Made by a program: the position numbers and the translations under genes. From Tatlockia sp. (GTDB taxonomy: Bacteria; Cyanobacteriota; Cyanobacteriia; Cyanobacteriales; Chroococcidiopsidaceae), in contig JACCVJ010000627.1 in assembly GCA_013698215.1 (NCBI GenBank), positions 1 through 19,744 on the forward strand: a stretch of DNA of 19,744 nt. The letters are read 5' to 3'. Position 1 is the stretch's first letter. The number at the start of each line of letters is the position of its first letter. Below, piece after piece: positions 8,115 through 14,888 of this stretch. The notes below the pieces were generated by a model. The model was not told the DNA's origin. It was given only the letters and a program-made list of their open reading frames with translations, and made no database searches.

Positions 8115-9311
8115 GTGAAAAATATGCTGAAACTTTTTGTCTTATTAAAATGGCGGCGTATTCTTCAACCTTTACTACTATTACTATTTTTGGGTTCATT
8201 AATCGCTACATTATTATTTGGAAGTACCGTAGTCGCCCAATTGCCCCGCCCAGAAATTCGCGGCGTGTGGATGACGGTAAATGATAAAAATATCTTGCGT
8301 GATCGCACCTTAGTAGTGCAGGCGATGCAGCAATTGCGGCGGTTAAATTTTAATACTATTTACCCTGTAGTCTGGAATTCTGGCTATGCAATGTACGATA
8401 GCGCCGTAGCCAAGCGCAACGGGATTCAACCCTTTGTCTATAAAGGCTTTGACGGACATGATATTTTAGCTGATATCACAAATCAAGCTCATCGTCAGAG
8501 ATTGCTGGCGATTCCCTGGTTTGAATTTGGCTTTATGGCTCCTCCCACATCAGAACTTGCGATCGCCCATCCTCAATGGCTGACTCAGCGCCACGATGGT
8601 AGCCAAACGTCAATTAGTTCGGCGGGGGAAGTGGTGTGGCTCAATCCCTTTCATCCCCAAGTGCAGCAACTTATTACCGATCTGGTTATAGAGATTGTGA
8701 GCAAATACAATGTTGATGGCATTCAGTTTGACGACCACATGAGTTTGCCTAATGATTTTGGCTACGATAAATATACGATCGCTCTATATACCCAAGAAAC
8801 TCAGCTTCAACCCCCGAATAATCCTCAAGATCCAGACTGGACGCGCTGGAGGGTCGATAAAATTACAGCTTTTATGATCCAACTCAATCAAGCACTAAAA
8901 GCTGTTAGACCGAATTTGATATTCTCTGTAGCTCCTGCGCCTTACGATGCAGCTTACAGGTTGCATTTGCAAGATTGGCTTGATTGGGTGCGGTTAGATA
9001 TTGTGGATGAATTGATAGTTCAGGTTTATCGCCCAGATGTGCCGAGTTTTGTTGCCAAAATTACCCGCCCCGAAATTCAAGAAGCCCAACAAAAAATTCC
9101 TACAGCAATTGGGATTCTTACAGGTTTAAGAACTCGTCCCGTTTCAATTAGACAAATTGGATTGCAAGTACGGGCGGCGAAACAACACGGTTTGGGGGTT
9201 TCTTTCTTTTACTACGAAAGTTTGTGGAATCATGCTACAGAAACCGTTGCTCAAAGGGAATCAGCTTTTCAAGCTTTGTTTCCTGCTCTAGCTTTGCGGG
9301 TAACTAGATAA
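8115..9311 (+). CDS. Secreted glycoside hydrolase, GHL10 (family 10-like, YngK-type)
   Basis: A 398-residue exported TIM-barrel hydrolase of the GHL10 type. The first 41 residues are a long signal peptide or membrane anchor: a basic stretch KWRR, a leucine-rich core at about 18-35, and a possible cleavage after STVVA. The barrel opens with EIRGVWMT at about 47-53 and contains FNTIYPVVWNSG at about 79-90, IPWFEFGFMAP near 133-143, VVWLNPFHP near 173-181, and VDGIQFDDHM at about 200-209, where acidic residues are candidates for catalysis. LIFSVAPAPYDAAY and ELIVQVYRPDV follow. Related proteins are thought to act on cell-wall or extracellular polysaccharide, but their substrates are mostly unproven. 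It starts at a GTG supported by AGGAG. Its TAA ends exactly where the convergent ABC gene ends, with no spacer. Confidence 0.9.
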   Translation: MKNMLKLFVLLKWRRILQPLLLLLFLGSLIATLLFGSTVVAQLPRPEIRGVWMTVNDKNILRDRTLVVQAMQQLRRLNFNTIYPVVWNSGYAMYDSAVAKRNGIQPFVYKGFDGHDILADITNQAHRQRLLAIPWFEFGFMAPPTSELAIAHPQWLTQRHDGSQTSISSAGEVVWLNPFHPQVQQLITDLVIEIVSKYNVDGIQFDDHMSLPNDFGYDKYTIALYTQETQLQPPNNPQDPDWTRWRVDKITAFMIQLNQALKAVRPNLIFSVAPAPYDAAYRLHLQDWLDWVRLDIVDELIVQVYRPDVPSFVAKITRPEIQEAQQKIPTAIGILTGLRTRPVSIRQIGLQVRAAKQHGLGVSFFYYESLWNHATETVAQRESAFQALFPALALRVTR

Positions 9312-10955
9312 TCACGATCGCGCTAATAAAGGCGCGGCTTTTAACAACGTTTGCGTGTACGGGTGTTGAGGATGATTGAAAATGTCTTCGGTTGCACCAA
9401 TTTCGACAATTTGCCCTGCTTGCATGACGGCAATGCGATCGCATAAAAATCTTGCCACAAAAAGATCGTGAGTAACAAATAAATAAGTTAGTTCAAATTG
9501 CTGTTTTAATTCCAGCATCAAATCTAATACTTGCGCTTGAATACTCGCATCTAACATACTTACGGGTTCGTCGCAGATTAAAAGTTTGGGGTGTGTAATT
9601 ACGGCTCGTGCGATCGCACAGCGTTGTTGTTGTCCTCCCGATAGTTGCGACGGGTAACGCTCGTAATACTCCTTCGCTGGAACTAAACCAACTCTTTCCA
9701 ACATCTTCATTGCTTGCTGCGACGCTGAAAAATCTGGGGTTTCTAGTTTGTGAATTAGTACGGGATCGGCAATATTTTCGCCCACTGTCATCATTGGATT
9801 TAGGCAAGCATGGGGATCTTGAAATACCATTTGCATTTGTCGCCGTTGCTGTAACAAGTTTTGCCGCGACAAGGTAGTAAGTTCCACTTCTTGCAACTGT
9901 ACTTTTCCCCCGGTAGGGCGAATTAGCTGCAATATAGTCCGAGAAAGGGTACTTTTGCCGCAACCCGATTCCCCCACAAGTCCCAATATTTCCCCAGAAT
10001 ACAGTTCTAAATTGACATTATCTACTGCTTTAATGGTTTGCTCTGGTACTCTTAAAAATCGCTCGATTAAATTGGGTTCGATGGTGTAGTGTTGCTGTAA
10101 GTTAATTGTTTTTAGTAAAGGCGATCGCTCAGGCTTATTTACTGTTGCTTTTTTTTCGTTTTCGTGCAAACGTAAAGCCGCTTTTAAAAGGCTTTGAGTA
10201 TACTCATGCTGGGGCTGCTGCAAGACGCTTTTAGAGTCGTTTAATTCCACAAGCGATCCCTGATACATTACACCCATGCGATCGCAGTATTTCCCTACTA
10301 GCGCCAAATCGTGAGATATCAATAGCAGCGCCATTTCTCGCTCTCGACATAATCTCGTTAATTCGTCGAGAATTTGCGCGGCGACAGTTACATCTAAACT
10401 CGTGGTAGGTTCGTCTGCAACAATAAGTTTAGGGTTGAGTAATAAGGCGAGTGCGATCGCAACTCTTTGTCTCATTCCACCGCTAAACTCGTGGGGGTAC
10501 TGATTAGCGCGACTTGCAGGAATACTGACGGCTTCTAAAGTAGCAATGGCTTTTTCTTTAGCTTGTTTGGCTGATAATTGGGGTTGGTGAGCTTGCAAAG
10601 TTTCGGTACAATGTTTGCCAATCGTCATCAAAGGATCTAACCTTGTCATCGGATCTTGAAATATTAGCGCCACCGCTTCCCCGCGAAACTTTCGCACCTG
10701 GGAGCTATTCATCGCAAAAACTGGCTGACCATCAAAGTTAACGCTACCTTCAATTTGCGATGATGGTGGTAGCAAACGCATAACGGCTCTACCTAACGTC
10801 GATTTACCACAGCCCGATTCTCCTACTAAGCCTAAGCGATCGCCCCTTTCCAATGCTAAAGATACATCATTTATTGCCCAATTAGGTTGTTGCCCACTTA
10901 TTCGGCGTTGGGGATAGGCTACTTTAAGATTTTCGATGCTGAGTAGAGATTTCAT
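9312..10955 (-). CDS. ABC transporter ATP-binding protein with two NBDs (DppD-DppF / Opp type)
   Basis: A 547-residue cytoplasmic ATPase with two complete nucleotide-binding domains in one chain, like the fused DppD-DppF or YejF/GsiA-type subunits of peptide importers. NBD1 has Walker A GESGCGKST at 45-53, the signature FSGGMRQR and Walker B LIVADEPTTSLD. NBD2, from about residue 290, repeats GESGCGKST, then LSGGQQQR and LLICDEPVSMLD. Each NBD has the C-terminal extension typical of oligopeptide/dipeptide/nickel importers (QHEYTQSLLKAA and QHPYTQTLLKAA). The upstream in-frame TTG at 10985 is rejected, because the ATG at 10955 overlaps the TGA of the preceding gene as ATGA. No permease or substrate-binding protein lies in the window, so it probably energises a transporter encoded elsewhere. 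Both ATP sites look intact. Substrate class is inferred: peptides or similar small molecules. Confidence 0.93.
   Translation of the reverse strand: MKSLLSIENLKVAYPQRRISGQQPNWAINDVSLALERGDRLGLVGESGCGKSTLGRAVMRLLPPSSQIEGSVNFDGQPVFAMNSSQVRKFRGEAVALIFQDPMTRLDPLMTIGKHCTETLQAHQPQLSAKQAKEKAIATLEAVSIPASRANQYPHEFSGGMRQRVAIALALLLNPKLIVADEPTTSLDVTVAAQILDELTRLCREREMALLLISHDLALVGKYCDRMGVMYQGSLVELNDSKSVLQQPQHEYTQSLLKAALRLHENEKKATVNKPERSPLLKTINLQQHYTIEPNLIERFLRVPEQTIKAVDNVNLELYSGEILGLVGESGCGKSTLSRTILQLIRPTGGKVQLQEVELTTLSRQNLLQQRRQMQMVFQDPHACLNPMMTVGENIADPVLIHKLETPDFSASQQAMKMLERVGLVPAKEYYERYPSQLSGGQQQRCAIARAVITHPKLLICDEPVSMLDASIQAQVLDLMLELKQQFELTYLFVTHDLFVARFLCDRIAVMQAGQIVEIGATEDIFNHPQHPYTQTLLKAAPLLARS
9319..9342 (+). 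terminator. Weak candidate terminator for the glycoside hydrolase gene
   Basis: CGCGC (9319-9323) can pair with GCGCG (9332-9336) across an 8-nt loop, followed by GCTTTT. It starts 8 nt after the hydrolase stop and lies inside the 3' coding end of the convergent ABC gene. The stem is short and the T-run only four bases, so this is tentative. Confidence 0.22.
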
Positions 10956-11311
10956 GTTTGACAAGCTTGAAGGATGGCGTTGCAATAATCAAGTAACGTG
11001 GGGAGGCGCTGAAGTAGTTGCTTTTGCCTATTTGCGGCGGTTTCGGGTACTTTTGCTGCTTGCAAAAATATTACATCCATACCGATTAATTGCAACTGTT
11101 TGCTAATTTCGGTTTGATAAGAGCGGATTTGATAATTATCTAATGGCTCTAATGTTAGTATCTGTTGGATGAAAAATTGCTGCGCTTTTTGATGACTTTG
11201 GCGCAAAAGAACCAAGTTTTGCTGTTGAGAAACGGCTTGCAGTTGCTCTATTAGTTTGACAAATTGCTGATAATGTTGTTGATATTCTGGCAACATTGGG
11301 CTAACTAGCAT
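10952..11311 (-). CDS. patD: Small PatD-like protein (possible heterocyst frequency control protein)
   Basis: A 119-residue soluble, all-helical, glutamine-rich protein. The most distinctive part is IRSYQTEISKQLQLIGMDVIFLQAAKVPETAANRQ (split here as IRSYQTEISKQLQLIGMDV then IFLQAAKVPETAANRQ) at about 82-116 of the long form's numbering, ending LLDYCNAILQ. This matches my memory of the PatD family, a small cyanobacterial protein reported to tune heterocyst frequency in Anabaena. That is recollection of family features, not a search. Its presence does not prove the organism makes heterocysts. The start could be the ATG at 11311 or at 11296 (MLPEYQQHYQQF); the second may be the conserved one. 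Neither has a clear ribosome binding site. Its TGA overlaps the ABC gene's ATG, implying translational coupling. It is divergent from rel. Confidence 0.6.
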   Translation of the reverse strand: MLVSPMLPEYQQHYQQFVKLIEQLQAVSQQQNLVLLRQSHQKAQQFFIQQILTLEPLDNYQIRSYQTEISKQLQLIGMDVIFLQAAKVPETAANRQKQLLQRLPTLLDYCNAILQACQT

Positions 11312-11367
11312 AAAATTAATGTAAAGAATTTTGCCCTATGAATAGATTTTAGAGGTTTAGCAGACAA

Positions 11368-11396
11368 TTGCTACTCTACAAATATTTTTTTATAAC
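11368..11396 (+). promoter_or_regulatory. Candidate sigma70-type promoter for rel
   Basis: TTGCTA (11368-11373) and TATAAC (11391-11396) are separated by exactly 17 bp. The -10 box matches consensus at five of six positions and the -35 at four of six. Transcription from here would leave a leader of about 115 nt before the rel ATG at 11519. It lies in the 207-bp divergent gap between the PatD-like gene and rel. Confidence 0.42.
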
Positions 11397-11518
11397 TGCG
11401 CCGCCTATGTTTTGGCACAATTGGCGCTACTATTAACAAACCTAATAATTTGTTTTGCTCCACCCGTCGCCTTTTTTAATAGTTCTACCCCAAATAGTTT
11501 ATTGCAGCCCCGATCCCT

Positions 11519-13759
11519 ATGAATGTCGTTGCGCCTACCGCCTCCTTTGATTGTATTATTCCTGAATGGCTACAAAAGTGTTTAATTGTATCGTCAGATA
11601 ATGATTCTAGCGATGCGGCAATTATCTGTCGCGCTTTTGATTTTGCCTATAAACTCCATGAAGGACAGTATCGCAAATCCGGCGAACCTTATATCTGTCA
11701 TCCGGTAGCGGTGGCGGGTTTGTTGCGCGATTTAGGTGGCGGTAGCGCGATGATTGCGGCGGGTTTCCTTCACGATGTGGTTGAAGATACCGATATTACA
11801 ATTGAACAATTAGAACAGTTGTTTAATCCCGAAGTTAGGCAATTAGTTGAAGGCGTTACTAAACTATCTAAGTTTAATTTTTCTAGTAAAACCGAAAGTC
11901 AAGCCGAGAATTTTCGCCGAATGTTTTTGGCGATGGCAAAAGATATACGAGTAATTGTAGTCAAGCTTGCCGATCGCTTGCACAATATGCGGACTCTCGA
12001 ACACTTAGCTGATGAAAAGCGCCGCCGCATTGCTCAAGAAACCCGCGATATTTTTGCCCCCCTTGCTCATAGACTGGGGATCGGGCGCTTTAAGTGGGAA
12101 TTAGAAGATTTAGCTTTTAAATACCTAGAAGGAGAAGCTTATCGTCAGATGCAAGAATTGGTGGCTGAAAAGCGCGGCGATAGAGAAGATAGACTCGATA
12201 GAGTTACAGAGATATTAAAAGCAAGGCTAGACCAAGCAGGGATTAATTACAGCGATGTTAGCGGTCGTCCCAAGCATCTTTACGGGATTTATCAAAAAAT
12301 GCACCGCCAACAGAAGGAATTTAACGAAATTTACGACTTGGCGGCAATTCGGATTGTGGTGCAAACAAACGAAGAATGTTATCGGGCTTTAGCCATAGCT
12401 CACGATGAATTTAAACCGATTCCAGGGCGGTTTAAAGACTATATTGGCTTGCCAAAACCAAATCGCTATCAATCTCTACATACGGCGGTTGTAGGCTTCA
12501 CCGGAAGACCAGTGGAAGTGCAAATTCGCACGATAGAAATGCACCACATCGCCGAGTATGGAATTGCCGCACACTGGAAGTATAAAGAAAAAGGTAGCAG
12601 TCATACGCAAATGGCTCCAGGAGACGAAAAGTTGACCTGGCTAAGACAGCTATTAGAATGGCAACACGACCTTAAAGACGTTAAAGATCCCCAGGAGTAT
12701 CTAGAAAGCGTTAAAGATAATTTATTTGAAGATGATGTTTATGTATTTACTCCCAAAGGTGATGTAATTCCCCTTAGTCCGGGTGCGACTACGGTAGATT
12801 TTGCTTACCGGATTCATACAGAAGTTGGCAATCGTTGTAGTGGTGCGCGAATTAATGGACGGATGGTAACGCTAGATACGCGCTTGAAAAATGGCGATAT
12901 TGTCGAAATTCTTACCCAGAAAAACAGCCACCCAAGCTTAGATTGGTTGAATTTTGCCCGGACATCGGCGGCAAAAAATCGGATTAGACAATGGTACAAG
13001 CGATCGCACCGTGACGAAAATATTTCTCGTGGTCGGGATATGTTAGAAAAAGCAATAGGTAAAACTGGCTTTGAATCTTTGCTAAAATCTGAGCCAATGG
13101 TACAAGTTGCGCTTAAATGCAATTATCACAGTGTAGAGGACTTGTTGGCGGCGCTGGGTTACGGGGAAGTAACTCTAAACTTGGTACTCAATCGCTGGCG
13201 AGAAGTGTTTAAAACCCAGCAAAGTATTGATACTACAGAGATTATTACTCTACCAACCACTGCAACCCGGACTCCTTTACCTACCAAAAAAGCCAGCGAA
13301 TCGCCGATTGCTGGGGTTGAAGGTTTGTTGTATCATTTGGCGGGTTGTTGCAATGCAATTCCTGGAGAAGCAATTATTGGTGTGGTGACGCGCAGCAATC
13401 GAGGGATTTCTATTCACCGCCAAGGTTGTCAAAATGTCGAAAATGTCGAAGGCGATCGCTTAGTTCCGGTAAGCTGGAATCCTGTAGACTCAAACAAAGG
13501 TCGTCCCCAAACTTATCCTATTGACGTGCAAATAGAAGCTATTGACCGCGTGGGCGTACTCAAAGATATTTTATCTCGCCTGAGCGACTATAGTATCAAC
13601 GTGCGAAATGCCAACGTTAAAACGACCAATGGAGAACCTGCTATTATTGACTTGGGTTTGGAAATACGCGATCGGGTTCAATTAGAACAAGTATTTGTCC
13701 AAATCAAAAAATTGAGCGATATTCTCAACATTCGTCGGGTGGGACAAGTTGAAAAATAG
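11519..13759 (+). CDS. rel: Bifunctional (p)ppGpp synthetase/hydrolase, RelA/SpoT family
   Basis: A 746-residue stringent-response enzyme that makes (p)ppGpp from ATP and GDP/GTP and also hydrolyses it. The N-terminal HD hydrolase domain keeps its key residues: H47, R52, H61, the HD pair at 85-86, ED at 89-90, and D152 in KLADRLHNMRTL. The synthetase domain has GRPKHLYGIYQKM at 249-261, D273 in IYDLAAIRIVV, RFKDYIGLPKPNRYQSLHT at 304-322, and E333 in VEVQIRT. A TGS domain spans about 405-465 (VYVFTPKGDVIPLSPGATT). A zinc-finger-like region around 598-640 contains LAGCCNAIPG, and an ACT domain lies at about 665-745. Length and order match long Rel proteins, so both activities are predicted, with C-terminal ribosome or metabolite control. 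The start is ATG 11519; no strong Shine-Dalgarno precedes it. Its 3' end overlaps the convergent epimerase-like gene by 35 bp. Confidence 0.96.
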   Translation: MNVVAPTASFDCIIPEWLQKCLIVSSDNDSSDAAIICRAFDFAYKLHEGQYRKSGEPYICHPVAVAGLLRDLGGGSAMIAAGFLHDVVEDTDITIEQLEQLFNPEVRQLVEGVTKLSKFNFSSKTESQAENFRRMFLAMAKDIRVIVVKLADRLHNMRTLEHLADEKRRRIAQETRDIFAPLAHRLGIGRFKWELEDLAFKYLEGEAYRQMQELVAEKRGDREDRLDRVTEILKARLDQAGINYSDVSGRPKHLYGIYQKMHRQQKEFNEIYDLAAIRIVVQTNEECYRALAIAHDEFKPIPGRFKDYIGLPKPNRYQSLHTAVVGFTGRPVEVQIRTIEMHHIAEYGIAAHWKYKEKGSSHTQMAPGDEKLTWLRQLLEWQHDLKDVKDPQEYLESVKDNLFEDDVYVFTPKGDVIPLSPGATTVDFAYRIHTEVGNRCSGARINGRMVTLDTRLKNGDIVEILTQKNSHPSLDWLNFARTSAAKNRIRQWYKRSHRDENISRGRDMLEKAIGKTGFESLLKSEPMVQVALKCNYHSVEDLLAALGYGEVTLNLVLNRWREVFKTQQSIDTTEIITLPTTATRTPLPTKKASESPIAGVEGLLYHLAGCCNAIPGEAIIGVVTRSNRGISIHRQGCQNVENVEGDRLVPVSWNPVDSNKGRPQTYPIDVQIEAIDRVGVLKDILSRLSDYSINVRNANVKTTNGEPAIIDLGLEIRDRVQLEQVFVQIKKLSDILNIRRVGQVEK

Positions 13760-14528
13760 CAGAATTACTCTTTTTGAAATCAGTTACAAATTCTTTTAGT
13801 TCTAATAACACTTGACTTTTGTTATATAAGTATCCCGGCTGAATACCATCAAAAAGTTGGTAATATTTAGTGCGAATATCATACTTAACTGCTTTTTGTG
13901 TTTGGTTTGTAAACTCAAAATCAAAAGCTGTAGTAGCTACTTCAGCGACACTGGTAGGCTCGGTAGCAAAGTTAACTACTTTTAAATCGTGCTTGATGGC
14001 TACTTGAATATCTTGCCATAAATGTTCTAAGTTATAAAACTGAAACACACTACCCTTGTTGATTTTATCTAATAAATTATTGTGAAGAAAATCATAAATT
14101 ATATTTTTTTTCATTCCCTTACCAAACAAACCAGGTAAGCGCACAACTAAAGCATCAAACTGATTTTGGATCATAGTTTCTAGCTCTAATCGATGTTTGC
14201 CGTAAGGATGCAAAATTTCTGCATTTATGCTTGTATCTTCATCTACTTCAACAGGTTGAAGATACACATCAACCGTAGAGATTAAAATTACCTTTTTTGC
14301 TGCTACTTGCTGTAAGTTTTTGATTAATCGCTGTAAATTTTCTTTATCTTTTACTGGCTCTTTATTTGCTAACCATTTTTCGGCTGGAGCCGCCGTACAA
14401 ACTAACAAATCGAAACTTTTTCCGGCAACAGATTCAATGTTTTGGGAGTTATAAAAATCATCATACTTTGCTTGACGAATTAAATTACTACCAATAAACC
14501 CAGTGTAGCCAATAATTGCTTTACTCAT
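13725..14528 (-). CDS. NAD(P)-dependent epimerase/dehydratase-like (extended SDR) protein
   Basis: A 267-residue Rossmann-fold protein. It opens with MSKAIIGYTGFIGSN, whose GxxGxxG is the dinucleotide-binding loop. LLVCTAAPAEKW (about 41-52) and VILISTVDVY (80-89) mark later strands. LHPYGKHRLELE gives Y109, but the position of the usual catalytic lysine of YxxxK is arginine (R113). VVRLPGLFGKGMKKN follows at the position of the RLPGLYG-like motif of sugar epimerases. At under 270 residues it is shorter than typical nucleotide-sugar epimerases (about 310-340), and its C-terminal substrate domain looks reduced. An upstream in-frame ATG at 14561 would add 11 residues; I prefer 14528 because the Rossmann strand begins there. 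It is divergent from the PKS gene and overlaps rel tail to tail. Substrate unknown; a role linked to either neighbour is not established. Confidence 0.82.
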   Translation of the reverse strand: MSKAIIGYTGFIGSNLIRQAKYDDFYNSQNIESVAGKSFDLLVCTAAPAEKWLANKEPVKDKENLQRLIKNLQQVAAKKVILISTVDVYLQPVEVDEDTSINAEILHPYGKHRLELETMIQNQFDALVVRLPGLFGKGMKKNIIYDFLHNNLLDKINKGSVFQFYNLEHLWQDIQVAIKHDLKVVNFATEPTSVAEVATTAFDFEFTNQTQKAVKYDIRTKYYQLFDGIQPGYLYNKSQVLLELKEFVTDFKKSNSAIFQLVPPDEC

Positions 14529-14711
14529 AACATAGATTTGATTTTTTATAGTAAAAAACATTGAGTTTTTTAAAAGTAGAATACATAATATAGGGAAGAT
14601 TAATCCTTGTTATATGTCACTTGTATTCTTTGCTTTCTACTTACTAAACTCTGATTTTTGCAAATAAAATATGCGATCGCATAGCAATTTTTGATAGAAA
14701 TGTCAAGTTAA

Positions 14712-14768
14712 AGTTTACCAAAGTAAGCCAATTTTAAAACGCAGAAAAGTACCGCTTTGGTTTAAACT
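14712..14768. repeat. Interrupted inverted repeat in the PKS upstream region
   Basis: AGTTTACCAAAG (14712-14723) is complementary to CTTTGGTTTAAACT (14755-14768), apart from a two-base TT bulge. The arms give 12 paired bases around a 31-nt loop. It could be a split operator for a dimeric or tetrameric regulator, or a hairpin in a leader transcript. Function not known. Confidence 0.5.
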
Positions 14769-14805
14769 AAAATTAATTTTTAGGGAATAATAAGATTAAT
14801 TGAGA

Positions 14806-14817
14806 TTGTAGATACAA
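14806..14817. repeat. Short palindrome, possible operator
   Basis: TTGTA-GA-TACAA is a perfect five-base inverted repeat with a two-base centre, 71 bp before the PKS start codon. A palindrome of this size can arise by chance in AT-rich DNA, so the operator role is speculative. Confidence 0.3.
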
Positions 14818-14888
14818 ATAAATTGAGAAATTCAGCTAATATATTCAGTGCAGATTTGAGTAGTGTATTTGAAACTAGAGCGTAAGTC

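Larger units (their letters stand above)
14529..14888. other. 360-bp divergent intergenic region between epimerase-like gene and PKS
   Basis: This AT-rich gap holds no credible gene. On the minus strand a perfect TTGACA (14706-14701) stands 17 bp from TATGCG (14683-14678), a possible promoter for the epimerase-like gene with a poor -10. A HIP1 palindrome sits at about 14671-14684. An interrupted inverted repeat lies at 14712-14768 and a short palindrome at 14806-14817, both described separately. An in-frame TAA at 14883-14885 shows that the PKS frame cannot extend upstream of its ATG. No clear promoter for the PKS gene could be singled out. Confidence 0.7.

Noticed and set aside
9493..9963. 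Minus-strand open frame of 156 codons within the ABC gene.
   Set aside because: It lies inside an unambiguous ATP-binding domain in another frame, with a basic, low-complexity translation.
10956..10985. N-terminal extension of the ABC ATPase from a TTG at 10985.
   Set aside because: The ATG at 10955 overlaps the upstream stop as ATGA and places the NBD1 beta-strand at the expected distance.
13428..13450. Short direct repeat AATGTCGAAAATGTCGAA in rel.
   Set aside because: It encodes NVENVE in the coding frame and is an ordinary local duplication within the protein.
14671..14684. Palindrome centred on GCGATCGC in the PKS upstream gap, considered as an operator.
   Set aside because: This is a HIP1 octamer context, which recurs throughout the window and is a general feature of cyanobacterial genomes.
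14562..14888. Search for a degraded adenylation core upstream of the PKS that would explain its partial A_C segment.
   Set aside because: The region is AT-rich with frequent stops in all frames and no A-domain motifs, so no remnant can be supported.
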